The position numbers and the translations under genes were made by a program. DNA of 64,000 nt from Eledone cirrhosa (Eukaryota > Mollusca > Cephalopoda > Octopoda > Eledonidae), in assembly GCA_964016885.1 (NCBI GenBank), contig OZ024743.1:193012155-193076154 (forward strand). Direction: 5' to 3'. This document shows positions 11,060 through 23,236 of this stretch, one piece after another. The notes under the pieces were generated by a model. That model ran no database searches. It saw only the letters and a list, made by a program, of their open reading frames with translations, and was not told the origin of the DNA. Every line of letters begins with the position of its first letter. Positions within the stretch are counted from its first letter, which is position 1.

Positions 11060-11110
11060 AATATGCGGGAGATTTGGTTACTATTTTTAGCGGATCAAAC
11101 AATTGCATAA
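11060..11110 (+). repeat. Fragment of unclassified interspersed repeat U1
   Basis: GAGATTTGGTTACTATTTTT followed by AGCGGATCAAACAA, matching U1 copies at 18180-18270, 28430-28625, 43470-43580, 43860-43935 and 60655-60740. Confidence 0.5.
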
Positions 11111-12554
11111 AGAAGGTTCACTTAGCTTATTTGAATTCTTGTATTGTAAAATGCTAGGCTGTTTTGTACAGCTAAGCATCACACCAAAAGTAATCATAAA
11201 ATCATGATTCCTAATCTCTAAAAGTGAAGCCTATAAAAGGTAAACCTTACTCAGGATATAATGCCTGTAATATTCTTAGGCAATCTTGTACCCATAATTG
11301 ACAGCTTTGTGAATTGGAACAATGTAGAGCAAAATGCTTTATCTAAGAGCATAATTAACCCTTTAGCATTTACATTACTCTAAATATACTATTGTATTTA
11401 CCTCACAATATCGAATCATGTTGATTTGGGGTAATTGAGAGATGAGTAATACCTCTCACTCCCCTTTATATCTTAACATAAACTAACCTATTTTTATCAT
11501 TCATGGTCTAACTACAGCTGAAGAAAAGTCAGGAAGAGATTACCAGAAATTACCTTTCAAAAGGAATATAGCGAAAGTAAATCCAATAACCCATACTTTG
11601 GTCACCACAAACAAGCATTTTTATTAAAATTTAATTGCTTACAATACCCAAGTCAAAATATCTTATATAAGAATTCTTACAAGGCTGTTCCCTCTCAAAT
11701 TTGTAAATGGGAGGAACAGTTAGTTAAAGACCCCAGCACTTAAATGGTACTATATTTTATCAACCCCGCGTAACATTCCATATTTAGGTATCCAGGTTAT
11801 TATCTTAGTGTAACATATATTCTTGCTTATCTCTAAATCATATTTATACCTCAATGTGTTCCTAGATCAATACCACAGAGTTATTCTGATATATTTATTG
11901 ATTTCAAATGAAATATTACCTTACCTATTGTACATTATGAACATTGTAAAAAAACAATAACTTGTGTGTACAAAGATCAAACACTATTTATTTTAAGTGC
12001 ATGTGAGATTGTTATGTTTAGCCAGGGCCGGCTGTAATCAAAGGGAAAGACCATTCTATTAAGATTTAAAATGGTGTCTTATTTTAGGGAAATTTGACTG
12101 TTATTTTTAAGATTGATATGCTAAAAGAAACAGAGCCAAACAAAGAAAAGAAAAAGGGAATAAGCTTTTATACTAATTGTTGTTTAGTAGGCCTGCTTGA
12201 CCTAAATTATTTACAACTGGTAGAGACAAACAAATGAAGGAATACTTTCAATGACAAGAGACAGGGAAGGAGACTAAAACGAAGAGAGAGATGAAGAGAA
12301 GCACTCTTTCTCTCATTTTTAAAAACCTACTTACTTCAATCAGAGATGATGAAAATCAAAGTTTGTGTAAATATGCTAACTAGTTATTAATTACATTCAA
12401 CAGAATAAGTTAATGTGGCTGAGTCATTGTTCCAAGAGCATTGTCCATTAATGACATAATTGTATTTATTAAGTCTCCTAACTAATCAACCTCAAGGATA
12501 TACTGTCCTGCGCACAATGATTTCCACCACCACCACCAATAATAATGATGAATT
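11111..12554. other. AT-rich intron 1 DNA
   Basis: No gene seen. A weak inverted S1 remnant (TATTTTATCAACCCC) lies at 11728-11785. Confidence 0.5.
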
Positions 12555-12976
12555 TTAACATCATCATCTTCGTCCACTTATTCCCGGAAGGGCCCGGGGG
12601 ATCAGAGTCTTCAAGTTCCCCTTCCAGCAGGTCCTGTCAGGTCAGAAGCAAATGTAATCTAACTGATCCAGATGGATGCCCAAATGAGACCTAGCTGAGC
12701 TCATGGATGTTATCCAACCACCATGCTCAGGGTTTGTCCTTGGGTCTCAGTTGGTTTTTGCCTGTAAAATCTGTCCAGCGATTCTTTCCTGCGACATTCT
12801 AACCACATGTCCCTAATATAAGAGCTGTGATCTCTCAATTCAGAGAAGTAGCAACTCTACCTGGAGTGACTCTTTGATCTCTGAGGTATGCACTCTATCA
12901 AGTAACATTACTATGAAGACCTTTCTGAGGAAACACATTTCAGCTGCTTGTATTTACGATTGTATTCTTAATTCTA
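12555..12976 (-). pseudogene. L-C LINE 3' end
   Basis: Same sequence as 1100-1500, recognisable by CTCATGGATGTTATCCAACC near 12700, AATCTGTCCAGCGATTCTTT near 12770 and GCTGTGATCTCTCAATTCAG near 12825. It encodes, on the minus strand, the degraded C-terminal tail of RTE-type ORF2. 5' truncated. Confidence 0.75.
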
Positions 12977-13139
12977 AATATTTTTTAGATGGTGATTTCA
13001 ATAATAATTTTTAACATCTGCATTACACCACAAATCTGGGAGAGCTAGTGTAGTACATATTTTCTCAACATCAAAATGATGAAAGGCAAAGTCTGCCCAA
13101 GTAGGTTTTGAATACAAAACACAACAGAGCATAACTAAA

Positions 13140-13332
13140 TAATTGTTTCTACTTTTGGCACAAGGCCAGCAATTACCCAGTACATTACTGGTACTTTATT
13201 TTATCGACCCCGTAATGATGAAAGGCAAAGTTAACCTCGGCGGGATTTGAACTCAGAATGGCAAGGGCCGTAACTCTGTGCGTCAAAGCATGGCCGTAAC
13301 TCTATGCGTCAGAGCATAACTAAATAATGCTA
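13140..13332 (-). repeat. S1 SINE with internal 26-bp duplication
   Basis: Inverted S1: GTTTCTACTTTTGGCACAAG, TTTTATCGACCCCGTAATG, GGCGGGATTTGAACTCAGAA. The segment GGCCGTAACTCTGTGCGTCA occurs twice in tandem at 13266-13291 and 13292-13317. Confidence 0.85.
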
Positions 13333-13869
13333 GTCATTTCCTTCTGCACTCTACTAATTGTCCCATGTCATCACCCTAATAAGTAATTCAGTCCCATATG
13401 TTCTTGTTATAGTTACCATATTTTATCTCAACAATTTTCTAATCAAGTTGTATGCCCATATCCCAATTCAGCCCAGTCTAAAATACAATCAGAGATAAAT
13501 AACTTTCATTGCACACTATAGCAATTTTCTCAACAGGAGATTTCATCAGTAGCTTCAAACTACTTTCAGCAGCGGAGATCATTCACATGTTTAAACAGTC
13601 GTTTCAAAATTAAACTTTCTTCAGTGTAGAATACATATCTACTAAGTTTTTGTCATCCAACTGCAGAACTACCATCAAAAGATTTTAGCCAATCATATCA
13701 ATGACAATAAATACCAGACCAAAATATGTACTTTCTCAATTTCTATTACCAAATGGCTAAGCTACCCTTTTCACATAAATATAAGCAACTTCACACACTG
13801 TAAACAAACACAGAGGAGGGGCTTCATTTACAAGACATTGATTAATATGAAACAGAATAAATTTACACA

Positions 13870-13955
13870 ATGTGTCATTTACGGGGATCAAACCCAGAAC
13901 TATGTGGTTGCTAAGTGAACCTTTTAACCACACGACTATGCCTTACTTAAGTGCA
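13870..13955 (-). repeat. S2 SINE head fragment
   Basis: GGGGATCAAACCCAGAAC is an inverted tRNA-like B-box; AACCACACGACTATGCC follows as the inverse of the A-box region. Confidence 0.55.
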
Positions 13956-13996
13956 TGTGTGGTCAGCAATAAAATGAAGACAACATGGAAGAGAGG

Positions 13997-14210
13997 ACTT
14001 CAATCTGACCAAGCAACCTCTATAGTGCTAGAGCCACAATAAAATACACCTGATACACACTGTTAGATGGTTGGCATTAAAAAAAAAGGCATCCAGCTAT
14101 AGAAACCATACCAAATATGGAGCATATGAGCAAGATGAAACCTGTCTAGTCTTGGACTGTGACAACTGATCAAAACCATGCCAGCATAGAAAGTCAACAG
14201 AAAATTATGG
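13997..14210 (+). repeat. S3 SINE body and tail
   Basis: CCTCTATAGTGCTAGAGCC, then AAGGCATCCAGCTATAGAAA near 14088 and ACCATGCCAGCATAGAAAG near 14177, matching the S3 body. Lacks the tRNA-like head. Confidence 0.65.
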
Positions 14211-14441
14211 TCAATCTCATTTCAATATGGATGGATTTTCATACTTTATTTCATTTTTTCACAAGTACTTTCACGTCTTCAGGGACAATCTTTAGGTGAA
14301 TGTTGACATCACCAAGTTACTTCAGTGAATATTAATATAGTGATATCTTTGTGTCGTTAGTGCAGTTAAGAGTAGATAATCTATTGAGCAATTATATATT
14401 TCATGTTTACAGCATACATATGTCAAAGGGAGATAACCTAT

Positions 14442-14525
14442 ATTATGTCTAAGGACATAATATTCTACTAAAGGATTTGAACTACATGACCTGTGAGTTA
14501 ACCAGACTTTAAGTCCTTTGAATAG
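14442..14525 (-). repeat. tRNA-like repeat, copy 1
   Basis: Shares TTATGTCTAAGGACATAAT and CCTGTGAGTTAACCAGA with 15300-15382. The minus strand has a B-box-like GTTCAAATCC. Probably a small tRNA-related SINE. Confidence 0.5.
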
Positions 14526-14639
14526 TCTCAATTAACTTAAATTGTACTAAATGAAATTGAATCAATATGATTGTCCATCCAAACCTGGTTTGAACGTTTC
14601 AATAAAATTCTTCTCTCGAGTCATGAATTTTACAGAATG

Positions 14640-14935
14640 GGAATATTAGTTTGTTTTTTTTTGCAGCATATTTCTAAATGACCACTTAGTGAGATCCGTC
14701 TGACATTTGCAAATGCAATTATGAACCATAAAAGCAGAAATCTGATTTACTGTATTGAATGCCCGAACTATGAAAAAATATACATTGGTTAGACTGGAAA
14801 CTCATTATCAGAACACACCATCTACAGAATATAATGGAAATATAATGGCAAAAACAGTTCTTAAAGATTAGCTGAGTTATTTAGTAAACTTATCATCAAA
14901 GGCTTTCCAGCCATGACCATCTCAACAACAAAAAA
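14640..14935 (+). pseudogene. Penelope-like element GIY-YIG remnant
   Basis: Plus-strand reading gives NLIYCIECPNYEKIYIG followed by a stop, then TGNSLSEHT. The spacing C-x2-C...IYIG...TG-L fits the GIY-YIG endonuclease at the C-terminus of Penelope-like retroelements. Stops and a frameshift show it is dead. No reverse transcriptase is visible upstream. Confidence 0.6.
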
Positions 14936-15299
14936 ATATATTTGAATGTTATAGCAAAATTAACTTTCTTTCCTTTGGTATTTAATGATTCTATTTCCCA
15001 ATTGTTTTACTCTTTGACCTCAAGCTATTACATATTTAGAAAAACCCACTCCTCATGTACCACTCAAGGTTTGCAGCTTGTTTACCTTCATTACAAATAA
15101 AAGTAATACAGCACTATATCATCAACATCATACAACCTATTTTCCTGCAAAATACCAGTTATTTATATAATGAGTACTTAAATAAAATCCTAATTTAAGA
15201 TTAATTTTTAAATATTTAACACTTTGCTTACACAATCTCTTCTTTTAAAAAATATCACTCAAAAGAGTAGTATCTATTTGTACAGGTGAGTTGAATATC

Positions 15300-15382
15300 T
15301 TATGTCTAAGGACATAATGTTCTAAAGAAGGATTTGAACTGCACAACCTGTGAGTTAACCAGATTCTAAGTCCTTTGAATAC
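15300..15382 (-). repeat. tRNA-like repeat, copy 2
   Basis: Direct repeat of 14442-14525 about 860 bp away, roughly 88% similar by eye, same orientation. Confidence 0.5.
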
Positions 15383-16489
15383 ATTTGGTTAATATTAAGT
15401 GTATACTCACATTCTCTCAAGCACTCAACAGTTAAAAAAGTATCATTGATGATTATAAATAATTAAGTAGTAGATCAAACAAGCCTATGCAAGAATAAAA
15501 AAGACAACTAAAAATTATGATTATATATAGAGAGAGAGATAGGGGAAAGATTAGTGCCAAATGAAATACAGCTGCAAGAAACAAAGTCTAAATAGTACTT
15601 TCTTTCAGTTTTAATTTAAAACAGCTGTGTAGTTAGGTTTATTGACTTCTGGCTCCAAAATACAAGTTCAAAACAGCAACCAGGTTGTTTTGTATCTTCA
15701 AGTAGTATAATTTCATCAGACTACTTAGTTGAAAAATAGCTATCACTGCTTCAAAATCTCCTGAAAATTGTCGTTGAGACATAGCTATGTACACAATGTT
15801 ATTGACTTTTACTTTATTATTATGTAATATATATATATTGCTAGGCATCAAAAGTTGTTTTTTATAGTACATATACAACCATATCTCAGACACTCAGTAT
15901 TGTGTGCTTTTGACTACTGCAAAGAAAATTATTTTAGTCCCAACACACAAACACAGAACAAATGTCTTGCAGACAAAACTTAAGAACCTTTTATGAAGGA
16001 GAAAAAGGCATTTACATAGGAGTAAAAAGAGCATTCCACTGACTTGACTCAAGTATATTACTAGCCTATATTTTATCAACCTAAGAAGCAAAATTCAAAG
16101 TCAAATACTCTCCAGTCTTCTGCTAGTTAACATTTAAGTTCATATACTGCAAAACCAATACATGAATTTGTATGCAATATAGGTATATTATTTCTTTAAT
16201 GTCTTCTGACTAGGCATATATAATAGCTACATATTTAAAGGGGAAGGGAAGTGAAATGGAAGTTGTGATATGCTTTTCCCAATCTTGTCAGTGAACTGAT
16301 GTGAATTTAATTATATATTGAAATCAAGTTATCAAATAAACCCACGGCCGTATGCCATGAAAATAGACAATATATTTTTCTTGTACTTAATGAAAAACTA
16401 CTGGATTGTTAACCTCTGTTTTGTTTTTAAGTAAAACATTTTGAATGGTTTAATCACGTGTCATTTATGCATGTTTGTCTATATGGCTT
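15383..16489. other. AT-rich intron 1 DNA
   Basis: Short GA and TA runs near 15525 and 15828. No exon or repeat recognised. Confidence 0.4.
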
Positions 16490-16640
16490 GTAGGTGTAGG
16501 TATGGCTGTGTGGTTGAAAAGTTTGTTTCGTAACCATGTTCTATCCCACCATATGGCACTTCAGGTAAGTGTCTTTTACTATGACCAAAGACTAACGAAT
16601 GATTTATGAGTGAATTTGGCAGATCTGTGTGTGTGTCTTC
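16490..16640 (+). repeat. S2 SINE
   Basis: GGCTGTGTGGTTGAAAAG is the A-box side of the tRNA-like head; TATGGCACTTCAGGTAAGTG, ACTATGACCAAAGACTAACG and GAGTGAATTTGGCAGA are the body blocks also seen in other S2 copies. Confidence 0.75.
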
Positions 16641-16724
16641 TTTTCCCATTTGATACAGCAAATAGTGATGTCGTTTTATGTTTTATATGTGTGAAGAACC
16701 CTACTTAAAAAACAAATGAAGGCT

Positions 16725-16850
16725 AGCATTAGGAAGGGGCCCAGCACTAGAAACGTTGTCTGTAGCTAGATTAAAGAGTCCTTCTTACTTCAGCTACTGC
16801 CCCACTCATTGGGTAGCCTTTCAATATGACTTGCAAAGTCTATGTCTCGT
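16725..16850 (-). repeat. Repeat shared with 5100-5215
   Basis: CAGCTACTGCCCCACTCATT and AGCCTTTCAATATGACTTGC resemble the second part of the block at 5160-5210. Old and diverged. Confidence 0.4.
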
Positions 16851-16989
16851 TTATACATTTTTATGTATATGTCCAACCCTTGCACACAAGGAGAAGAGGC
16901 AATAAATGATGATGAAGAGGATGAAATGTGTATATACATCAGTAAATATATATTCCATTTTTATAGGTACATTGTATCCATGTATGTCG

Positions 16990-17095
16990 TAAGTAACAAC
17001 TAAATGAGTTGATGTCAAGAAGGGCATATAGCTTGTCTCAAAACATCCCATCCAACCCAGGTCAACATGAAAAGGTGGACATGAAAACAATGATG
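16990..17095 (+). repeat. S3 tail fragment
   Basis: GTTGATGTCAAGAAGGGCAT, then a CCATCCAACCCAGG stretch and a short ATGATGAT end, as in S3 tails. Confidence 0.5.
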
Positions 17096-17389
17096 ATACA
17101 CGCACACACACACACACATAAACATGTAAATACACATACCAAACATACAGACACATTCTCAAGTTTGGAATGAATTCAGGAACATTCATTCAACAGAAAG
17201 TTCCAATGATTTTATCCCCACTATGTCAAATAAGTAAAACAGTCAGTACTAATAATGTGCCTCAATAATTTTCTGAACAAATGAGATTACTAAAATCAAT
17301 AGAATAATTAAAGTTAAATTCCATCTTTGTGTATCTTTAAAAGGTAAACAGGTTTTGAATAGACTAGAAAATATAGGCATATATTCTGT

Positions 17390-17717
17390 GAAGTGGTTGG
17401 TGTCAAGAAGAGCATCCAGTTGTAATAAATGAAATGTCGAGGAGAGCAGTAACTCTTAATATGAAATGACAAACTGTAATGACCAGTTCAACACATACCA
17501 GCATGTAAAACAGACATAAAATAATTGTTTCTACTTTAGGCACAAGGCCAGCAATCACCCAGTGCATTACTGGTACTTTATTTTATTGACCCCGTAAGGA
17601 TGAAAGGCAAAGTCAACCTTGGCGGGACTTGAACTCAGATCATAAAGGGACGTAACTATGCTGGAAAGCATGGCGTCCGACCCTCTACCGATACTCCCAA
17701 TACAGACATAAAATAAT
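17390..17717 (+). repeat. S3 tail, interrupted by a nested S1
   Basis: GTTGGTGTCAAGAAGAGCAT to ACATACCAGCATGTAAAACA is an S3 end. Its tail is split by the S1 at 17526-17701 and resumes at 17702 with a perfect 16-base duplication. Confidence 0.65.
17526..17701 (-). mobile_element. S1 SINE with target-site duplication
   Basis: Inverted S1 (CTACTTTAGGCACAAGGCCA, TTTATTGACCCCGTAAGG, GCGGGACTTGAACTCAG, GGCGTCCGACCCTCTACC). Flanked by ACAGACATAAAATAAT at 17510-17525 and 17702-17717, an exact 16-bp target-site duplication. Confidence 0.85.
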
Positions 17718-18059
17718 GATGACACATATCCATTCTGAAAAACATTGAATGTCTATATTACAATTCCATTCTATTGTGTAAAATACACAGATAGCTTTTA
17801 ATGACTGATAATTCATATTTCATACTAAAAAAAGAATGTTTAGCAAAATGATTTGTTGCTATACCGAATATCGAATTACATGAACAATGCTGATTTTATT
17901 CTTAACCTCCTGTACCACATGAAACTACATTAGTAAGACATTCTTGAAAAGTATAAGCTCTATGACTGCATCGCATTAAAAATTAAAGACTTTACTCTGT
18001 CCACTAGTAAAGGTACTATAAATATTTGAGTTAACAAACCCATTTTTAGACATTTTCAG

Positions 18060-18275
18060 CTAAATCATTACAGGATGTTCAGAATTAAACTGGGAGTTCG
18101 GCCATAGGTCAGCAAACATATAATCTAAAGCATTCCAGATGTGATCATCCTGTTTTGAGACTATATCTAGAACTATATTATCCAATATCTTTCCTATATT
18201 TAAGACGTGATGTGATTTCAGAGAGATTTGGCTTCTATTTCTGCCAGTTTGAAAGTTTGTTCCAAGCCCAGACAC
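18060..18275 (-). repeat. U1 interspersed repeat
   Basis: TAAAGCATTCCAGATGTGAT, TTATCCAATATCTTTCC and GAGATTTGGCTTCTATTTCT recur in the same order at 28430-28625. Not assignable to a class by eye; strand is uncertain. Confidence 0.5.
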
Positions 18276-18339
18276 TCATCAGGTTGGTTCGTATCCTACT
18301 TTCATTGGCATAAAGTAACTGAATGTACAAAACAGGATG

Positions 18340-18442
18340 CCAGTCCATCACAGGGTTAACCCCTAATTACTGCTGGTACTCATTTTCAGCCAAGTGGACT
18401 GGGGCAACAGGAAAATAACACAAAGCACCATTCAGTACAAGA
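18340..18442 (+). repeat. Fragment of S3 head/body
   Basis: TTTCAGCCAAGTGGACTGGG followed by CACAAAGCACC, resembling the S3 block CAGCTGAGTAAACTGGAGCA at 47302, here leading into the B-box-like AAGAATCGAATACACATGAC. Confidence 0.5.
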
Positions 18443-18657
18443 ATCGAATACACATGACTATCAAAATCCAAATGTGTGTAGAAGTATCGAATACACATGA
18501 CTATCAAAATCCAAATGTGTGTAGAAGTATCAAATACACATGACTATCAAAATCCAAATGTGTGTAGAAGTATCAAATACACATGACTATCAAAATCCAA
18601 ATGTGTGTAGAAGTATCAAATACACATGACTATCAAAATCCAAATGTGTGTAGAAGT
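18443..18657. repeat. 43-bp minisatellite, five copies
   Basis: Five tandem units of exactly 43 bp (18443, 18486, 18529, 18572, 18615). Units 1-2 begin ATCGAAT, units 3-5 begin ATCAAAT; otherwise they are identical by eye. The unit appears to derive from the B-box region of the adjacent SINE. Confidence 0.95.
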
Positions 18658-20045
18658 ATGCATTTACAAGTTTCTGATAATTTCAGTGTGAACTTTAAGT
18701 GATAGTCAATAGCATGACTATCGTTAACTGGATCGAAGGTGATGTAGCAAAGATAACAATCCAATAGCCAGGACTCAATTAAATGATTTAACACTGCTGT
18801 GAATCAGCAGAGATTAAAAATGTTCTATTTTTAATGTTAGTTATATAACCAATAAATTTATTATATATGTCAGTCCAGTTAAATAGCTTAAATGGGCAGT
18901 CATTTTGATTATTATCATTGCTTATTTTCAAGACCAATTGACACCACTGCTCTACAAATTAATTAGTTTCTAAAATAAATAAATAAATAAAGAAATAAAA
19001 ATCAAATAAGTTATTCTCATTTCCTCCTGATATGAATATTTAAATCACAAACTGAATTAACTTCCTACAACTTTTTCAAAATACATTTTGAAATAACAAC
19101 TACAGCTCTTTTGCTTCATTTGAAGTTATTCTCTGAAAGAGAATGAAACTAGAATATATAGATTTAACTCTTAACACCCTGTAATAATTGTAGAGGATAT
19201 TTAAAAAGAGTTAATTCAAATGTGTACAGTATCACTACTAGTAGAGATCTTTGTAAAAAAAATGTACAGAAAAGTAAAGACTTCAATTTTTAATGTGATG
19301 TAAACAGAGATGTTTTATACATGTCAATGTCTTGTTAATGCGTTTCATGTGGGGCAGGACATTAAGAGTTAAAATGAAGCAATCAGGTTCAATACCAGCT
19401 AAAATGAGATATTTTTTCATACCATAATTCTGAACTGACTAAAACTTTGCAAAGTTTCAGCCAGTGCTCTAAGCATAAAAAAATAGATTTGCTAAAGTTT
19501 TGAAAAACTTTCTCATGAACAATTTTTACTAGAGGCACTTGAATAATGCCGAATATACATAAAATGTCCTAAAACAATCATAGCCTATTTATATAAGTTT
19601 TTTAAAATTTTAACATTTCATACTACAAAATGTTTTTTGCAATACTATTAACATAATACATTTTTACTTTTTCCTCATAAGTAATGTATGGAGAGAGGAA
19701 TTTCAGAGATAAGTAGACTGTACAAACAAAATGTGGAAGATTTTGAAAATGCAAAGATGGATACAATAAAGTACTTTAAATAAGAATTAGGTGTTTTGAG
19801 AAGCATAAAATGTAGTTATAGAGCAGGTAATGAGGGAACACAAATGTTATCCAGAACCTGTAAAAAAAATTAGATGAATTATTGATACTAGAAGCCGGTT
19901 AAGAAATTTTCTTAAATATAACCATGTTCCTCGGACTGCAAGATTACTATTTGTATGTATATTAATATATCACATTCTGTACATTTCAATTCTTCAACTA
20001 TAAATCTTCTCACAGCTTATAGACTGTTGATACTGTCAAAATGAA
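18658..20045. other. AT-rich intron 1 DNA
   Basis: AAAT run near 18975-18997. No exon or recognisable repeat. Confidence 0.4.
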
Positions 20046-20150
20046 ATATCATCATTACATCCACTTTTTCATGCTAGCATGGATTGCACGGGACCTTTTG
20101 AGACAATATTTTACAATCGGCTGTCCTTCCTTACACCAACCCTTTTAATC
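20046..20150 (-). repeat. S3 tail fragment
   Basis: TCATGCTAGCATGGATTGCA and CTGTCCTTCCTTACACCAAC match the inverted S3 3' end. Confidence 0.55.
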
Positions 20151-20849
20151 ATCTCTTACAACATGCAGAAATACAGTGTACCTATTCTAAAAATCAGGAT
20201 ACGCTTTTCCCTGCTTTAAAATATTGTAAGTTTCCAATAGTCTCAATTTTTTTCAGCTCTTCAGATCAAAATGGTTTCCGACTTCTGTTAAAGAAAACCA
20301 ATTGAATTTGTGACAACTGCTTCATAACCAGACTAAGAATGTATTGGAAATGGTGATCTCTGGCCAACGTGATACAATGCAACTCATAGAATATGGCTAT
20401 ACTCAAGTTGTCAGATTTCCATGGACTATCAGTAGGTTCTAGTAACATCCTGAAGTGTTGAAAATTACACTGAATCCTGTAATTCAATTATTCCATGTTA
20501 TTGTGAACTGTTGAAAATTGTTTCCATGGCTTGTATTTAAGATGATATTTAAATAGAATTAAGCTTCCTGTTTACATATTCAAGATATTGTTGCTTTCTA
20601 GCACTCAATATTTTCTTGTATTCATTAATCTACAGCCAATTCCATAACAAAATGAATGAAGCAACTTATATAATACATATATAGCTCAACTGGAAATTTA
20701 ATTTTTTATTAAATTTCTCCCTTCAGTATTATTTTTTATTGCTAACATATTTAGTGCAATTATATAAATGAAGAATTTGTTTTTTAATCTTATTTTAAGT
20801 TAACTATTTTTATGTTCAAAATTATTATTATTCATGTCATTTTTCTGTA

Positions 20850-21071
20850 TCATCACTGTTTTATGTCCATTCTTCAACGCTAGCATGGCTTAGACGAGTT
20901 GTCCTGTTATGGGCAATGCTAGGTCAGATGACCATGCCTTGCTTATACAGAACTGATTTGGGCTTGGTTTCTACAGCTGGATGCCCTTCTTAATGGCAAC
21001 CTCATTTACAGTGAGTACTGGGCGCTTTTGTCATGATACCTCCACAACCACTTTACAGTGTGGACTGTATG
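20850..21071 (-). repeat. S3 / L-B 3' end
   Basis: CAACGCTAGCATGGCTTAGA, TCTACAGCTGGATGCCCTTC and CAACCACTTTACAGTGTGGA: inverted S3 body and tail without the tRNA-like head. Could equally be the 3' UTR of L-B. Confidence 0.7.
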
Positions 21072-21169
21072 AAATTATAATCATTTTACCTACATAACAT
21101 TACCTGATGTTATCCAATGTTGAAAGTATACTCCTAAAATTACCCATCATTTGATGGGTCACACTCTAG

Positions 21170-21335
21170 TATCTTATATACATACAACAAGCCTCCTCAC
21201 AGTTTCCATCAACCAAATTCACTCATGGCTATAGAAAATATTTGCCAAAGATGTGACAGTGGAATGAAACTCAAAAACATATGCTTGTGAAGTTAACTTC
21301 TTAACTACAAAGCCAAACCTGTGCCTATGGCCATG
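21170..21335 (-). repeat. S2 SINE
   Basis: CAAGCCTCCTCACAGTTTCC, AACCAAATTCACTCATGGCT, TGGAATGAAACTC (inverted B-box region) and AAGCCAAACCTGTGCCTATG (inverted start). Near full length. Confidence 0.7.
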
Positions 21336-22654
21336 CATGTACTATTTCATTTTAAAATTTAAATGAAATATTTAATTTATATTAAGAGAAATTCCAAAAG
21401 ATAGCTGGTCTCAATAGATAAAGTTTGAATTGAGTGGTTCATGCATGAATTTATGCTGTCCAGTAAGTAAAATGAAGAACGAAATTAGCTGACTTATGAA
21501 TATAGAGTACAGTGTAGCTAACAGCTTTTTAAAATATAATTTAACCAACCTGCCCTTTCTCATTTTTATAATTCAAATGTTATGGTATTTATAGAAAGAT
21601 TCTTCATTTGATGAAGAGTATACAGTATAGCTATTTTTAACCTCTCATTTGCTACATTCAGCTATGTCAGTGTAATAGAATGTAATGTAACATCAATGTT
21701 ACTAGTTTAGACTTTTATTAATGGTGCCTCCCAATTCTGACTATGCTGTATACATAGGATTATCTTTTGTTTTTAGCTTTGTGTTAGTTACTTTTAAAAT
21801 AGCTTGGCCTTCTGCCATTATCTTCTAATTGAGATAAAAAATGTTGATAAATATAACACTTCAAACTCTTAATAATATATCAGCCCTTCTAATAGTAATG
21901 CATCATATTAATTGGAAGCATCTAGAGAACTTGGCTGTTTAACTTCAAATCAGCCCTCATTGAGCAGACCTATAAGTTTGAACATTCTTTTTTTAGGCAA
22001 TGAGCATATAAAATAACAAACATTGTCAAAAACTCCTTTGTTGGCTGGTTCTTTTACTGTAGCCTTTTATGGTATAATTGATTATATCAATCCCCCCACT
22101 ACCAATACTTATTTTATCAACCTCAGAAGGATGAAAGAAAATACAACTATGTATTTTGCCCAATACACACAACTTTTTCTGCCAATCCACTGCCTAATCC
22201 TAAATTATTCTTATATCAATGAATATTATTCTGTTAGAAGAATTCATGTTTTGGTAGTTTTCTTTGATACATTTTCCTGATATTAAAGACAACCATCACC
22301 CTTCAGTGTTGGTGGTGAATTAAGCGATACTATTTCAGTCTGTTCTTATTGATAAACTTCAAATTCTCTCAAATTGGAATAATTCCCAATTCCTCTTCAT
22401 AGTAACCATAAACCTATTTGGCAACTTGAAATCACAAAATACTGTTATCAATTTATCCATTTAAATGTGTTATTCTTGCTAGGTTTTTTTTTTTTTTTAC
22501 GAGGAGAGGTCTGTTAAAAATGTTATATTCATTTATTATTGGCTTTGCAAGTTATATGAATTCATCACACCATTAGTTTTATATTTTCCACTCATTACAC
22601 TTCTTTTAATGGTCTGTCATTGAAATGCAGTCACACTGAGACACTACTTTCAAG
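21336..22654. other. AT-rich intron 1 DNA
   Basis: A weak S1 remnant with TTTTATCAACCTCAGAAGG lies at 22085-22140, and a 14-base T run starts near 22485. No exon seen. Confidence 0.4.
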
Positions 22655-22800
22655 GATATAAAAAAAAATTATAACCCCAGTACTAGTACAAAATTCATCA
22701 GCCTCAGAAAGCTGAAAAACAATGTTGCCAAGGGTAGAATTTGAACTCAGAATGAAACAAGGCATCTTTTGTTCAATGCTCTACTGATTCTATCATCTGC
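22655..22800 (-). repeat. S1-subfamily SINE
   Basis: ATTTGAACTCAGAATG (inverted B-box) and CTACTGATTCTATCATCTGC, the inverse of the head at 655-680. Confidence 0.6.
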
Positions 22801-23097
22801 ACTGACATGCTTTTACTAAAACTATTTTATACACCAAACAATATAATTTTCCATGTTCATTTAGATTTGTAACAATTGTGGTGATAATTGTAACAAAAAT
22901 TGTACTAACAGAAGCAATGGCAGCAGTAGCATTACTTGGGTGGCATGGAGATGGGATAAATTGTGTAAAATAAATGCATCTGAAAGGGAAATGATTATTA
23001 AATGTGTGTTAGATTTCTATCAGTTTCAACGAATGTACCAATTGTTTGAACAATAGAACCATATACTCACAAAATTAAAGTGCAAATTGGTGAGTGT

Positions 23098-23236
23098 TCC
23101 ATTCAATTCTCAGGGAAATTCAGCATGACAATGTGTGACAAGGCTGGCCCTTTGAATCATTGGGAATCAAACTAATGACCTCATGATCATGAGCCAAACA
23201 CTCATCATTAAGCCAAGCACCTTCACAATTACACAT
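23098..23236 (-). repeat. S4 tRNA-like repeat
   Basis: The minus strand carries an A-box-like TGGCTCATGATCATGAGG and a B-box-like GTCATTAGTTTGATTCCC. The same block occurs at 46920-47070. Confidence 0.5.

Noticed and set aside
18443..18657. CRISPR array
   Set aside because: Units are directly adjacent with no spacers, and the surroundings are eukaryotic.
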